A stretch of 64,000 nt of DNA from Rosistilla ulvae. Lineage in GTDB: Bacteria; Planctomycetota; Planctomycetia; Pirellulales; Pirellulaceae. The notes under the pieces are model-generated. The model was not told where the DNA came from. It saw nothing but the letters and a program-made list of their open reading frames with translations, and did not search any database. Below, in pieces: positions 45,371-55,271 of this stretch. The DNA is taken from assembly GCF_007741475.1 (NCBI RefSeq), contig NZ_CP036261.1:124001-188000 (forward strand). Reading direction: 5' to 3'. Position 1 is the first letter of the stretch. Every line of letters starts with the position of its first letter. The position numbers and the translations under genes were made by a program.

Positions 45371-45599
45371 GAGGAGCTTCTTTCTCTTTGGCAAATCGAT
45401 TCGGCACGAGGGGGCGATTCTTTGTCGGCCGATTCTAATGGAACGATCCTCGCCGAGCCAAACAAACTCGACGGGGCGTCTGGCAACGCGTGCATCGCGG
45501 TGACGCTTGTATTACGCTATGAGGGATTGGATCTCAAGGTGCCGCTGTTGTTTAGTCAGCGGTTGCCAGCTTCACATAATATCCCATGGCGGACTTCCC

Positions 45600-47483
45600 A
45601 TGAAACGTTTTGTTCCCCTTCTGCTTTGCGCAATCACCGCTTGTGGGGCTGCTGTCGGTTCGGCTGACCAACGGCCCAACATTTTGTGGATCACCAGCGA
45701 GGATCATGGTCCGGAGATGGGATGTTACGGCGACGAATTCGCCACGACACCCAACGTCGATGCGTTGGCGAAAAAGGGGATGCGGTACAAATTGGCTTGG
45801 TCGACAGCTCCCGTTTGCGCTCCGGCTCGAACGACGCTGATCACCGGTCTGTATCCTCCTTCGAATGGCGGACAGCACATGCGCAGCATGGTTCCGTTGC
45901 CCGATTCGATTCCGTTGTATCCGGCGATGCTTTCCGAGGCCGGCTACTATTGCACGAACAATAACAAACAGGACTACAACGTCCGTTCGGCAGGACCGAC
46001 CGGCTGGGCCGATTCGTCGCGCAAGGCTCACTACAAGAATCGCGATCCGAAGCAACCGTTTTTTGCGATCTTCAATGAGACGTGCAGTCACGAGAGCAAA
46101 ATCCGCACGCGGCCGCACAAACAGCTCCACGATCCGGCGAAGGTTCGCGTTCCCGCTTATCATCCCGACAACGAAGACACTCGCCGCGACTGGGCGCAGT
46201 ATTACGATGTGGTCACCAAAGCGGACGCCACGGCGGGCAAGCTGTTGCGGGAACTCGACGAGCAAGGATTGACCGATTCGACGATCGTCTTCTACTACGG
46301 CGATCACGGTTCGGGGATGCCGCGTGGCAAACGCTGGACCTACAACTCCGGCCTGTCGGTTCCTCTTGTTGTCTACTTTCCCGAAAAATGGCGGCACCTG
46401 GCTCCCAAGGAATATCAGACCGGCGGTGTCAGCGATCGGTTGGTCGGATTTGTCGATCTCGCGCCGACGCTGTTGAGTCTGGCGGGCGTCCAACCGCCGG
46501 AGTGGATGCAAGGTCAGGCGATCGCCGGGGAATATGAAACCGAAGCTCCAAAGTATATGTACGGCTTCCGCGACCGGATGGATGAACGCTACGACTTCAT
46601 CCGCACCGTCACCGACGGCCGATATCAATACATCCGCAATTTCAACCCGCACTTCATCTACGGCCAGTTTGTTTCGTACAACTTCCAAACGCCATCGACC
46701 GCTGCGTGGAAGCGGGCTTTTGATGCAGGGCTTTGCAACGCGGCTCAGTCGCACTTTTGGAATCTCAAGCCGGCCGAGGAGCTTTACGATCTGGAAGCCG
46801 ATCCCGACGAAGTCAACAACTTGGCCGATTCGCCATCGCATCAGCAGAAGCTTGGCGAGCTACGCGATGCGCTTTATCAATGGTGCCACGACATCCGCGA
46901 CGTGGGCTTTTTGCCCGAGGGTGAGATCCACAGTCGCAGCGAAGGATCGACGCCGTACGAGATGGCTCGCGACGAGACAAAGTACCCGTTCGAAAAGATC
47001 TTTGCCGCGGCGGACATCGCCACCCGTCGCAACGCCGAAGACCTGGGCCAGCTGAAGTCGCTGCTGACCGACAGCGACAGCGCGGTTCGCTACTGGGGAG
47101 CTGTCGGAATTTTGAATCGCGGTGGCGATGCGGTGAACGCTTCCAAGCAGGCGTTGCTCGCGGCGCTCGGCGACGATTCGCCGTACGTTCGCGTCGCTGC
47201 CGGTTATGCGTTGGGCAAGTTTGGCGACAAGGAACTGCAACGCCAAGGGATCGAGTGTTTGATTGATGTCGCGCCGTCGAAGCCGGAGACCAACGTCTTT
47301 GCTGCGATCGCTGCGCTCAACGCGATCGACAAGCTGGACGAAAAGGCAGCTTTCGCCAAAGCGGAGATCGACAAGATGCCGGTCGGCGAGATCGCGTCGC
47401 CGGACAAGCGTTACGGTGGTTATCCGGAGCGGGTATTAACAAAAATCCGGGACGACTTTAAGGCGAACGCTGCTTCGCGATAA
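45600..47483 (+). CDS. Sulfatase (S1 family) with C-terminal HEAT repeats
   Basis: The 627-residue exported enzyme has a short signal (MKRFVPLLLCAITACGAAVG), the heparan-N-sulfatase-like NILWITSEDHGPEMGCYGDE, and the formylglycine motif APVCAPARTTLITG (Cys73 in CxPAR). IVFYYGDHGSGMPRGKRW and TYNSGLSVPLVVYFP follow. Residues about 480-600 form HEAT-type helices (LKSLLTDSDSAVRYWGAVGIL, LLAALGDDSPYVRVAAGYALGKFG), an add-on that may bind partners or substrate. The start at 45600 is set by the signal. It diverges from the sulfatase at 43961-45370 across 229 bases. Confidence 0.92.
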   Translation: MKRFVPLLLCAITACGAAVGSADQRPNILWITSEDHGPEMGCYGDEFATTPNVDALAKKGMRYKLAWSTAPVCAPARTTLITGLYPPSNGGQHMRSMVPLPDSIPLYPAMLSEAGYYCTNNNKQDYNVRSAGPTGWADSSRKAHYKNRDPKQPFFAIFNETCSHESKIRTRPHKQLHDPAKVRVPAYHPDNEDTRRDWAQYYDVVTKADATAGKLLRELDEQGLTDSTIVFYYGDHGSGMPRGKRWTYNSGLSVPLVVYFPEKWRHLAPKEYQTGGVSDRLVGFVDLAPTLLSLAGVQPPEWMQGQAIAGEYETEAPKYMYGFRDRMDERYDFIRTVTDGRYQYIRNFNPHFIYGQFVSYNFQTPSTAAWKRAFDAGLCNAAQSHFWNLKPAEELYDLEADPDEVNNLADSPSHQQKLGELRDALYQWCHDIRDVGFLPEGEIHSRSEGSTPYEMARDETKYPFEKIFAAADIATRRNAEDLGQLKSLLTDSDSAVRYWGAVGILNRGGDAVNASKQALLAALGDDSPYVRVAAGYALGKFGDKELQRQGIECLIDVAPSKPETNVFAAIAALNAIDKLDEKAAFAKAEIDKMPVGEIASPDKRYGGYPERVLTKIRDDFKANAASR

Positions 47484-47602
47484 ACCGTTGTTTTGCTGGT
47501 TTTTTGCAGGTCAGGGCATGCGTTTTCCGTTTGGTCTGCCCGTTCGAATCGATTCGAAGCGCCCTGATAGGATCGCTGTCGGGCCTTACATTAGTAACGG
47601 CT

Positions 47603-47624
47603 CGCGCGGCAGGCACGCCGCGCG
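47603..47624. repeat. GC-rich hairpin between the sulfatase and the voltage-sensor-like gene
   Basis: Arms CGCGCGGC (47603-47610) and GCCGCGCG (47617-47624) flank AGGCAC. No T-run follows, so this is not a clear terminator; it resembles the other intergenic hairpins of the window. Confidence 0.5.
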
Positions 47625-47678
47625 GCGATGGCGGCGTTGCAAGTCGCCGCGTTTTATATCGACAATCCACGCAGGGCA

Positions 47679-48818
47679 ATGACGCACCGCACGAAAGAAG
47701 AACCTCCGATTTGGCTAGCGACTCGGGCCGCGCCGGTGCTGTTTTGGGCATCGTTGCTGTTCCTGGTCTGCCAAGCGGTGTCGGTGGTGATCTTCATCGA
47801 CGTCCCCAATCTTCGCGAGTCGCTGGCCAGCAATCCGGCGGCGGAAACGGAAGCCGATCAAGCGTCCGAAGCGATCGATCCGGAGGTCGCCGCGTTGGCA
47901 ATGACGTCGACGCCTGTTGCCTCGGGGTTGTCGTGGGAACCGATCGAACTGGCGACCTTGTTCTTGATGGGGCTGATCTGGCCGCTGGTGATTGCCGAGT
48001 CGGTCTATCATTGGCGGACGCGACCGTGGACGCGGGAAACTCGCCGGTTCCATTTCTACTCGCTGTTGTATTGCCTCTGCCCTTCGCTGCGGATGTGTGC
48101 GCAAAGTTTGGAGATGGGGCAGCGGTTGTGGCTGCCCGGTTGGGGCTGGCGGCGATCCGACGATCGTCTGCGGCGGCGATTGGAGCGAACGTTCAGTATG
48201 CCGATGATCTGGATCGCGCTGATGATCCTGCCGGTGTTGGTCGTCGAGTTGTTTTTAAAGGCTCAGGTGGCCGACTATCGCTGGCTGCGGATCACGCTGC
48301 ACGTCAGCACCGGCGTGATCTGGTTCAGCTTTGCCGCCGAGTTCATCTTGATGGCGTCGGTTGCCGAGAAGAAGCTGACATATCTGAAAGAGCACTGGAT
48401 CGAATTGGCGATCATCCTGTTGCCGCTGCTGTCGTTCATGCGGTCGCTGCGGCTGTTGCGAGCGACGGGGGCGTCGAAGTTGATTCGGCTCTCCCAGCTG
48501 AACCAAGTCGTCCGCACCTACCGGCTGCGCGGCACCGCGATGCGAGCCTTGCGGGCGTTGATCCTGTTGGATCTGTTCCAGCGTCTGACGCTGCAAACGC
48601 CCGAGAAGACGGTCGCGAAGTTGCAGCTGCAGTTGGAAGAGTTGGAGGGGGAGGCGAAGCAGTTGCGCCGCAAGATCGGCCGCTTGGAGCGAACGATTCG
48701 GAAGCGGGAAGTCGAGGCGAACGCGATCGGTTCGGAAGCCGATGTGGGCGACGACGCCGATCGGGATGACGCCGAAGCGGCAGCGAAAACCGACAGCCCC
48801 GCAACCGAATCGGTGTAG
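47679..48818 (+). CDS. Voltage-sensor-like membrane protein without a visible pore, C-terminal coiled coil
   Basis: The 379-residue protein has two N-terminal membrane helices (about 18-40 and 88-110), then a block that looks like the S1-S4 voltage-sensing domain of ion channels. S1 is about 176-193 and S2 about 205-228 with FSFAAEFILM, whose Glu is in the usual place. The YLKEHWIELAIILLPLL block is S3, and S4 has Arg255, Arg258, Arg261, Lys267 and Arg270 at three-residue steps. No pore loop or S5/S6 pair follows. Instead residues 307-345 form a coiled coil (KLQLQLEELEGEAKQLRRKI) and an acidic tail. The gene is the first after the sulfatase. Function is unknown; the fold is inferred. Confidence 0.72.
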   Translation: MTHRTKEEPPIWLATRAAPVLFWASLLFLVCQAVSVVIFIDVPNLRESLASNPAAETEADQASEAIDPEVAALAMTSTPVASGLSWEPIELATLFLMGLIWPLVIAESVYHWRTRPWTRETRRFHFYSLLYCLCPSLRMCAQSLEMGQRLWLPGWGWRRSDDRLRRRLERTFSMPMIWIALMILPVLVVELFLKAQVADYRWLRITLHVSTGVIWFSFAAEFILMASVAEKKLTYLKEHWIELAIILLPLLSFMRSLRLLRATGASKLIRLSQLNQVVRTYRLRGTAMRALRALILLDLFQRLTLQTPEKTVAKLQLQLEELEGEAKQLRRKIGRLERTIRKREVEANAIGSEADVGDDADRDDAEAAAKTDSPATESV

Positions 48819-48839
48819 CGCGGGGCGATTTGCCAGCGA

Positions 48840-50024
48840 CTAAGTTGCCGTCAGCAAGCGGACGAAGATCTCGACAGCTTCGTCGAGTTGTTGGATCTCG
48901 ATCCATTCGTCTTTGGTGTGGGCTTGGGCGATCGAGCCGGGGCCGAAGACAACCGTTGGAATTTCGAGGGCCGCGACGCGCGGGGCGTGCGTTCCAAAGG
49001 GAACTCCGATCGCCTGGCGGTTGGGCCGCGTCGGTTCAGCCGCTTCGATCAATCGCTGGCATAACGTCGCGTTGTCGCGATCCAACAGCGGGTTGCTGAT
49101 CGTATCGGTCGGTAGGAACTCAAAGTCGGCGTCGCAGTTTTTGCGGAGATATTGGTCGACGTCGGCGATCGCTTCTTCGGCAACCTCTCCCGGTACCAGC
49201 CGGCGATCGATTTCGATCGTGCAGACTTCGGGGACGATATTGACGCTCGCCCCGCCGTGGATCGTGCCGACGCTGAGCGTTCGACCGCCACACAGCGGAT
49301 GGACGATGCCGCCGGATTGCAGTTCGACCGCGTAGGTCTCTAGGCAGCTGACGATTTTCGCCATCTTGTAGATCGCGTTGACGCCGAGAGCTGGATTGCT
49401 GCTGTGAGCGGCGGCGCCGCTGGTGCGTATTTTCCAACGCACAGTTCCTTTATGCGCCACGACGACGTTCAGATCGGTCGGTTCGCAGACGATCGCAAAC
49501 TGAGGATTTTCCGGAAGCAACGCCGATCGCTGTCCGGCGGGCAGGGCAAGTCGGCGAGCCAGTTCTGCGGCTCCTATTTGCGTTCGCTCTTCATCGCACG
49601 TGAACGACAGAATCACCGGCGCGTGGTCGCCATTAAGCGGGATCAGACGCAGCGCGGTGGCAAGCATCGCCGCCATCGAACCTTTCACATCGCAGGTGCC
49701 GCGGCCGTACAAACGACCTTCCTTTTCGATCGCGTCGTAGGGATCGACGATCATTCCCGCGACGGGAACGGTGTCTTGGTGGGCATCCAGTAAAACTGTG
49801 GGGCGGTTCGGATCCCCGTCGATGCGAGCGACAACATTTCCACGTTGAGATTCGATTTCGTGGTACTCGTAGGGTAAACTGTGTTCCTTGAAGAACTCAC
49901 ACAGCCATCGGCTGACTCCCGCCTCATACCAACCGTCGCCAACCGGTTCGTGCCCCATCGGATTCTGACTGGGGATCGCGATCAGTTGTTTCAGAATCGA
50001 CAACGGTGTCTTACTAGCAATCAC
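48840..50024 (-). CDS. M20 family metallopeptidase / deacylase (ArgE/DapE-like)
   Basis: The 394-residue enzyme has the M20 di-zinc sites: LLDAHQDTVP (His82, Asp84), GRGTCDVKGSMAAM (bridging Asp112), TCDEERTQIGA (Glu pair 145/146), and a C-terminal His in IAQAHTKDEW. The lid/dimerisation domain (about 195-310) starts with HKGTVRWKIRTSGAAAHSS. It hydrolyses an amide of an N-acyl amino acid or a dipeptide; the exact substrate cannot be told. The start is a GTG at 50024 preceded by GAGAGG. Its start codon is only 12 bases from that of the divergent amidohydrolase. Confidence 0.88.
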   Translation of the reverse strand: MIASKTPLSILKQLIAIPSQNPMGHEPVGDGWYEAGVSRWLCEFFKEHSLPYEYHEIESQRGNVVARIDGDPNRPTVLLDAHQDTVPVAGMIVDPYDAIEKEGRLYGRGTCDVKGSMAAMLATALRLIPLNGDHAPVILSFTCDEERTQIGAAELARRLALPAGQRSALLPENPQFAIVCEPTDLNVVVAHKGTVRWKIRTSGAAAHSSNPALGVNAIYKMAKIVSCLETYAVELQSGGIVHPLCGGRTLSVGTIHGGASVNIVPEVCTIEIDRRLVPGEVAEEAIADVDQYLRKNCDADFEFLPTDTISNPLLDRDNATLCQRLIEAAEPTRPNRQAIGVPFGTHAPRVAALEIPTVVFGPGSIAQAHTKDEWIEIQQLDEAVEIFVRLLTAT

Positions 50025-50036
50025 TGGAAGCCTCTC

Positions 50037-51026
50037 ATGCGAAATAACGGTTCTACCACGTCCGCCACAATGGCTGTTGATGATAAGGTCTTCTCCGCGG
50101 TTCGGCTATCGCGGCGTCAGTTGATCGGTGCCGCGGCGGCGACGACCGCGCTGGCGGCGACGAACCGTTTGGCAATCGCAGCCGATGGCAAGTCGGACGG
50201 CTACATCGACGCACACGTTCATGTTTGGACGCCCGATACCGACAAGTATCCGTTGGACAAGGCATACGACAAATCGTCGATGCAGCCGGCTAGCTTTACG
50301 CCCGAACAATTGATGGCTCACGCAAAACCAGCGGGTGTCAGTCGGATCGTGTTGATCCAGATGAGTTTTTATGGCGTCGATAATTCGTACATGTTAGACG
50401 TGATGGCCGCGCATCCGGGCCGGTTTTCCGGCGTCGCTGTGATCGACCCGGCTGACAAGCCGCGGCAGACGATGCGGCAACTGAAGTCGCAGGGCGTGCG
50501 AGGCTTCCGAATCGTGGCCGGTAAGCAACCGGCGGATCAGTGGCTCGATAACCCTACGATGCACAAGATGTGGTCGATCGCTGCGGATGAGGGGCTGGCG
50601 ATCTGTCCGTTGATGAACCCCGAGTATCTGCCGGCTGTCGATGCGATGTGTGCCAAGTATCCCAAGACACGCGTCGTCGTCGATCACTTCGCTCGGATCG
50701 GCGTCGATGGCAAGATCCAAGATGCTCAAGTCGAAGCGCTCTGTCGGTTGGCACGCCACGAAAACGCCTACCTTAAAGCCTCTGCGTTCTATGCGCTCGG
50801 CAAGAAGCAAGCTCCTTATACCGACTTGGGGCCGATGATTCATCGCTGCATGGACGCCTACGGCAGCCAGCGGATGATGTGGGCCAGCGATTGTCCCTAT
50901 CAAGTCGAAGAAGGGCACACGTATCAAGATTCGATCGATCTGATTCGCAAAAAGCTCGACTTTTTGAGCGACCAAGACCGCGCCTGGATGCTCGGCAAAA
51001 CCGCCGAAAAGGTTTTCTGGAGCTAG
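50037..51026 (+). CDS. Amidohydrolase-2 family metal-dependent hydrolase, Tat-exported
   Basis: The 329-residue protein starts at the ATG at 50037 (GGAAG upstream) and has a Tat signal (LSRRQLIGAAAATTALAATN). The mature part is a TIM-barrel amidohydrolase with IDAHVHVW (His60, His62), RFSGVAVIDPADKP, VVVDHFARIG and MWASDCPY. This set matches the PDC-lactonase/decarboxylase-like group. The substrate is unknown. The upstream in-frame region to 49881 is on top of the M20 gene and not protein-like. Confidence 0.85.
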   Translation: MRNNGSTTSATMAVDDKVFSAVRLSRRQLIGAAAATTALAATNRLAIAADGKSDGYIDAHVHVWTPDTDKYPLDKAYDKSSMQPASFTPEQLMAHAKPAGVSRIVLIQMSFYGVDNSYMLDVMAAHPGRFSGVAVIDPADKPRQTMRQLKSQGVRGFRIVAGKQPADQWLDNPTMHKMWSIAADEGLAICPLMNPEYLPAVDAMCAKYPKTRVVVDHFARIGVDGKIQDAQVEALCRLARHENAYLKASAFYALGKKQAPYTDLGPMIHRCMDAYGSQRMMWASDCPYQVEEGHTYQDSIDLIRKKLDFLSDQDRAWMLGKTAEKVFWS

Positions 51027-51337
51027 TCGTCGAGCGGTCTCACGGCGCGGGAGATTTGCCTTCTTCGCACGACGGCACGTTTGTCACCGGCGAGTTGCTG
51101 CCGCCGCTCCGCGGCTGACGCGATTGTTTAGGGCGTACGGTTCCGTGGGCTGCGCCCACGGCTAAATGCTGCCATCGCTCCGCGATTCATTTCCTCAGCC
51201 GTGAAGCCGTTTTGCATGAAGTCACGGGCTTCGCGATTCGCTTCCTCCGCCGCGAAGCTGCGAAAGCATCTAGCTGCGGGTGTAAACCCGCAGACCAAAC
51301 GCAGGTCGGCGGCTGAACGGTCGCGTTGGCATCAAGC
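51027..51337. repeat. Intergenic hairpin repeats after the amidohydrolase
   Basis: This stretch of 311 bases separates convergent genes (amidohydrolase plus strand, POT minus strand). It holds GTGGGC-type hairpins (51143-51150/51154-51161, three-base loop) and CTGCGGG/CCCGCAG (51274-51280/51287-51293). The first is followed by CGGCTAAATGC, akin to the element in the 34.5-kb and 43.9-kb repeats. Confidence 0.6.
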
Positions 51338-52735
51338 TCAGTTCATCGCCGACGCTTCCGCATCGATTTCCGTTTCGGGAGCAGAATCTTGGATATAGGT
51401 TCGTCCGCGATACATGTAGGCCACGATGATGAACAGGAACGCGGCGACAAGCATCAGGCCGGTGAAGAACCAGTAATAGGATGCGCCCGGCAATTTTGAG
51501 CTACCATCATCGTTGGAGATCACCGCGTTGACACCGGCGGTGATGAAGTTGCCCAGCGAAACCGAGAGCATGTAAAAGCTCATGATGATGCTTTTGATGC
51601 TGTTGGGCGCTTGTGTGTAACTGAATTCCAGGCAGGTGATCGAAACCATCACCTCCGCTGCGGTCAGGATGATGTAGGCCAATACCTGCCAGCCGATGCT
51701 AGGCGTGCCGCCGTTCTGGATCGCGGTTTCGATCAACGCGCTGATCGAAAAGGCGCCGACGGTCAGGAACATTCCGATCCCAACGCGTCGCAGCGGTGTC
51801 AGGGGGAAGATTTTGGTGATCGTTGGATAGATCAGGTAGCTGAAGGTGGGAACGAGAATCAGGATCAAAAACGGGTTGGCCGCTTGGATCTGGCTCGACA
51901 GCAGTTCAAACCCGAAGACCGTGCGGTCCATGTGATTGGCTTGCAAAACCCAAGCACTCGCCGTTTGATCGAACAGACTCCAGAAGACCGCAACAAGAAT
52001 GTAGATCGGTGCCAGGTTGAGGAGTGCTTTGAGCCCGTCGCCGGTGAAGGCGTCTTTGAAGACAACCGCTCCACGCGCGGGAATGTGGACGAATCGGTTT
52101 CGACCCATCCAGAACAGGAAGGTCGCAATCGCCATCAAGATGCCGGGGACACCAAATGCGACTTGTGGCCCGAAGCGGTCCAGTAGCCACGGCGTCAGCA
52201 GCGTCGATGCAAAAGCGCCCAGGTTGATCGCCACGTAGAACCAACCGAAGACCTTCTCCAGCATGTGCGAGTTCTTGCTGCCAAATTGATCGCCGACGTG
52301 AGCCGAGACGCACGGTTTGATCGCTCCGGTGCCAAATGCGATCAGCCCGAGGCCAACCGCCAGGCCGATCCGGGTTTCGTTCAGCGCCAACGCCAGGTGG
52401 CCGAAGCAGTAGAGGATCGAGAGCCAGAGGATCGTCTTGTATTTACCAAACAACCAGTCGGCGGCGAAGGCACCGATCAGCGGCGTGAAGTAGGCGGCCA
52501 TCACAAACACGTGGACCCAGAACTTGGCGTCCCCTTCGCTCATCGGATCGGTTAGACCGTGGTCGCCCAGCAGGTACGTGGTCATGAAGACGGTCAGGAT
52601 CGCCTTCATGCCGTAGAAGCTGAACCGTTCGGCCGCTTCGTTGCCGACGATGTAAGGGATGCCCGGGGGCATCGTATCGATCGGATAGGGAGTCGTTTGG
52701 AACTTTGGATTGGTTGGTTGGCTGGCGTTACTCAT
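51338..52735 (-). CDS. Proton-dependent oligopeptide transporter (POT/PTR2 family)
   Basis: The 465-residue protein has about 12 to 14 membrane helices and the POT signature: [23 protein letters not shown] at the N-terminus (ExxER), [22 protein letters not shown] in the middle, and the [21 protein letters not shown] strand. It imports di- and tripeptides with protons. The neighbouring M20 enzyme could process such peptides, but the link is only inferred. The start at 52735 follows GAGGGAT. Confidence 0.92.
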   Translation of the reverse strand: MSNASQPTNPKFQTTPYPIDTMPPGIPYIVGNEAAERFSFYGMKAILTVFMTTYLLGDHGLTDPMSEGDAKFWVHVFVMAAYFTPLIGAFAADWLFGKYKTILWLSILYCFGHLALALNETRIGLAVGLGLIAFGTGAIKPCVSAHVGDQFGSKNSHMLEKVFGWFYVAINLGAFASTLLTPWLLDRFGPQVAFGVPGILMAIATFLFWMGRNRFVHIPARGAVVFKDAFTGDGLKALLNLAPIYILVAVFWSLFDQTASAWVLQANHMDRTVFGFELLSSQIQAANPFLILILVPTFSYLIYPTITKIFPLTPLRRVGIGMFLTVGAFSISALIETAIQNGGTPSIGWQVLAYIILTAAEVMVSITCLEFSYTQAPNSIKSIIMSFYMLSVSLGNFITAGVNAVISNDDGSSKLPGASYYWFFTGLMLVAAFLFIIVAYMYRGRTYIQDSAPETEIDAEASAMN

Positions 52736-52923
52736 CGATCCCTCAATCGTCAGGTGGGCTCAGGCAGGAAGCTTGGCGTCAATGCTGATGTTAATATAGA
52801 CCAGTTGCGTGTGGCGATACCAGCAGCGGGACAGGGGAGCGGACAGGAAGGGAGAACTCTTGGAATCGTCGGCCAAGCTGCTGTGGGCGAGCCGTTGGAG
52901 CCGCGTTGGCACAGCACGACACG

Positions 52924-53847
52924 TTAGACCGCGACTTCGGGGGCGCCGACCAGAATCGGCTGTTTGCCGTCGTGGAAGTAGACTCGGTTGCGGCCCATTC
53001 CTTTGGCTGCATACAACGCCTCGTCGGCGCGGCGAACGATCGGGCCGATCAGCAGGTCGTTCCGGCATTCGGCCACCCCGACACTGATCGTGAACTCGAT
53101 TTCCTGGTCGGCAACGGTGACTGTTTGATCGGCCACGATTTTGCGGAAGCGGTCGATTCGATCGGCGGCGACTCGCAGCGGCGGGGGCATCAGGGCGACA
53201 AATTCCTCGCCACCAAAGCGGGCGACCATGTATGCGCCCTCGATATGGTTGGTCAGCAATTGGGCCATGTGCTGCAGCACCGCGTCCCCTTCGGGATGCC
53301 CGTAGCGGTCATTGATTTGTTTGAAGTGGTCGACGTCGATCATCGCGACCACAAATCCGGGGCCACCTTTTTGCCAAGCCGAGAACATTTCATCGAGCCG
53401 TTGGTCGGCGGCGCGACGATTGGGCAATTTGGTCAGCGCGTCGGTTCGGGCTTCGGAGATGTACGCCTCGATCGAACGCGTCTGCTTTTCCAATTGACGC
53501 TCGGCATCGTCCAGTCGCTGCTTGAGCGATTGGTTGCTGGTCATGATGTCGTCGAGCACTTTGACGATCGGCGTCGTCTTTGGATTCCCCGTTTCGATCG
53601 TCTCTTGGACGACGCGCGCGGCGGAACTGAGTTCGTCTTGATAACGGGTGACGTTCCCCGAGTACTCGCTAGTCCACTGGCTGAGCGCTTCGATGATGCC
53701 CAACAGTTCCGCACCTTGCAGTGGCGCGGTTGCATCGCGCCGCCCGCGGCGACGCCCCCAGCCGAACCCGCCCCAGATTCCCAGAGCAAACAGCAACGCG
53801 CCGACGCCAACGCCGGTAAAGAAAATTATCGATTGGCTAAGCGGCAC
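52924..53847 (-). CDS. Diguanylate cyclase (GGDEF domain)
   Basis: The 307-residue protein has an N-terminal membrane helix (about 6-32, IIFFTGVGVGALLFALGIWGGFGWG), a helical linker (to about 130) and a GGDEF domain with TDALTKLPNRRAAD, VAMIDVDHFKQINDRYGHPEGDAVLQ and the active-site RFGGEEFVALMP. All catalytic residues for c-di-GMP synthesis are present. No EAL domain is attached. It starts with a GTG at 53847. Regulation is unknown; the linker may dimerise. Confidence 0.92.
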   Translation of the reverse strand: MPLSQSIIFFTGVGVGALLFALGIWGGFGWGRRRGRRDATAPLQGAELLGIIEALSQWTSEYSGNVTRYQDELSSAARVVQETIETGNPKTTPIVKVLDDIMTSNQSLKQRLDDAERQLEKQTRSIEAYISEARTDALTKLPNRRAADQRLDEMFSAWQKGGPGFVVAMIDVDHFKQINDRYGHPEGDAVLQHMAQLLTNHIEGAYMVARFGGEEFVALMPPPLRVAADRIDRFRKIVADQTVTVADQEIEFTISVGVAECRNDLLIGPIVRRADEALYAAKGMGRNRVYFHDGKQPILVGAPEVAV

Positions 53848-53984
53848 GTCGAACGCCCTCCTCGCTGAGAGTCGTCATCAATTGCGGTTCGTCATAAAAA
53901 GGTTTCATGCTGGAAGGCTCCGTTGCGAAGCCGTCCAGCATGTTGGAGTGTTGCGGTTATCGGGCTGGAAGTTCAACGACAAGT

Positions 53985-55271
53985 CTATTGATTCGCCGAC
54001 AGGTTGCTCAACTCGTGCCTGAACGCGCCGCCGCCGTCGATGTGTTCGCCACGGGCGATGACCACGATCCCGCTGTCGGTGACCATGAACCCGCGGGCTC
54101 GGTCGGCTTCGACGTCATAACCAATCGTCGTTTCGGGCGGAATCACGACGCCCTTGTCGATGATCGCGCGGCGGATCTTCGCTCGGCGACCAACCTCGAC
54201 TCCTTCAAACACGATGCTATCTTCGACGTCGGCGTAGCTGTTCACACGGACGCCGGGGCTGAGGATGCTGCGTCGCACATGGCCACCGCTGCAGATCGAA
54301 CCCTGGCAAACGATCGAATCGAGCGCTTCGCCGCGGCGATCCATATCCCCTTCGCTGCCGAAGACAAACTTCGGTGGCGGCATGTTGGGTTGATAGGTGC
54401 GGATCGGCCACTTGTTGTCGTAGAGATTCAATTGTGGATCGACGGTGATCAGATCCATGTTCGCTTCGAAGTAGGCATCGAGCGTACCGACGTCGCGCCA
54501 GTAGGCGTCGTTTTTACGGTTTTCGTCGCGGAACGGAAACGCAAAGACACGATGGTCGCCGATCACTGCGGGGATGATGTCGTTGCCAAAGTCGTGGCGG
54601 CTGCCCGACAGGGTGGCGTCGCGACACAGTTGTTCAAACAGGAAGCGAGCCGAAAAGACGTAGATTCCCATCGACGCCAGGCAGTGGTGATCGTCGCCGG
54701 GCATCGTTTGTGGGTGCTCGGGCTTCTCTTGGAAACCGATCACTCGGTTGTCCTCGTTGATCTGCATCACGCCAAACTGCTTCGCCGATTCGCGATCGAC
54801 TTGCAACGCTCCGATCGTCAGGTCGGCCTTGGTCTGGATGTGGAAATCGACCATCGATTCGTAGTTCATCTTGTAGATGTGATCGCCCGCCAAGACGACT
54901 ACATATTCGGGCCGCTCGCGCTCGATCGCATAGATGTTTTGGTAGACCGCGTCGGCGGTTCCTTGATACCACTGATCGTCGATCCGCTGTTGCGGTGGAA
55001 CGACGTCGATGAATTCGCCCAGTTCGCGGCAGAAGTAGGGACGCCAGCCGAGGTTGATGTGGCGGTCCAAACTTTGCGCCTTGTACTGCGTCAACAGCAG
55101 CAGTTGTCGCATGCCGCTGTTGAGGCAATTCGAGAGGACAAAGTCGATGATCCGATACAGTCCGCCAAAAGGGACCGCCGGCTTGGCGCGGTCGCGTGTC
55201 AAAGGCTCCAACCGCGAACCTCGACCGCCAGCCAGAATGACCGCCAGTGTATTTTGCATTTTTCCAATCAT
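53985..55271 (-). CDS. glgC: Glucose-1-phosphate adenylyltransferase GlgC
   Basis: GlgC makes ADP-glucose for glycogen. The 428-residue protein has the N-terminal AVILAGGRGSRLEPLTRDRAKPAVPFGG, VVVLAGDHIYKMNYESMV, FQEKPEHPQTMPG, and the left-handed beta-helix (about 320-410). Length and motifs fit the bacterial homotetrameric enzyme. I start at the ATG at 55271; the ATG at 55259 is nearly as likely. No other glycogen genes are in the window. Confidence 0.95.
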   Translation of the reverse strand: MIGKMQNTLAVILAGGRGSRLEPLTRDRAKPAVPFGGLYRIIDFVLSNCLNSGMRQLLLLTQYKAQSLDRHINLGWRPYFCRELGEFIDVVPPQQRIDDQWYQGTADAVYQNIYAIERERPEYVVVLAGDHIYKMNYESMVDFHIQTKADLTIGALQVDRESAKQFGVMQINEDNRVIGFQEKPEHPQTMPGDDHHCLASMGIYVFSARFLFEQLCRDATLSGSRHDFGNDIIPAVIGDHRVFAFPFRDENRKNDAYWRDVGTLDAYFEANMDLITVDPQLNLYDNKWPIRTYQPNMPPPKFVFGSEGDMDRRGEALDSIVCQGSICSGGHVRRSILSPGVRVNSYADVEDSIVFEGVEVGRRAKIRRAIIDKGVVIPPETTIGYDVEADRARGFMVTDSGIVVIARGEHIDGGGAFRHELSNLSANQ

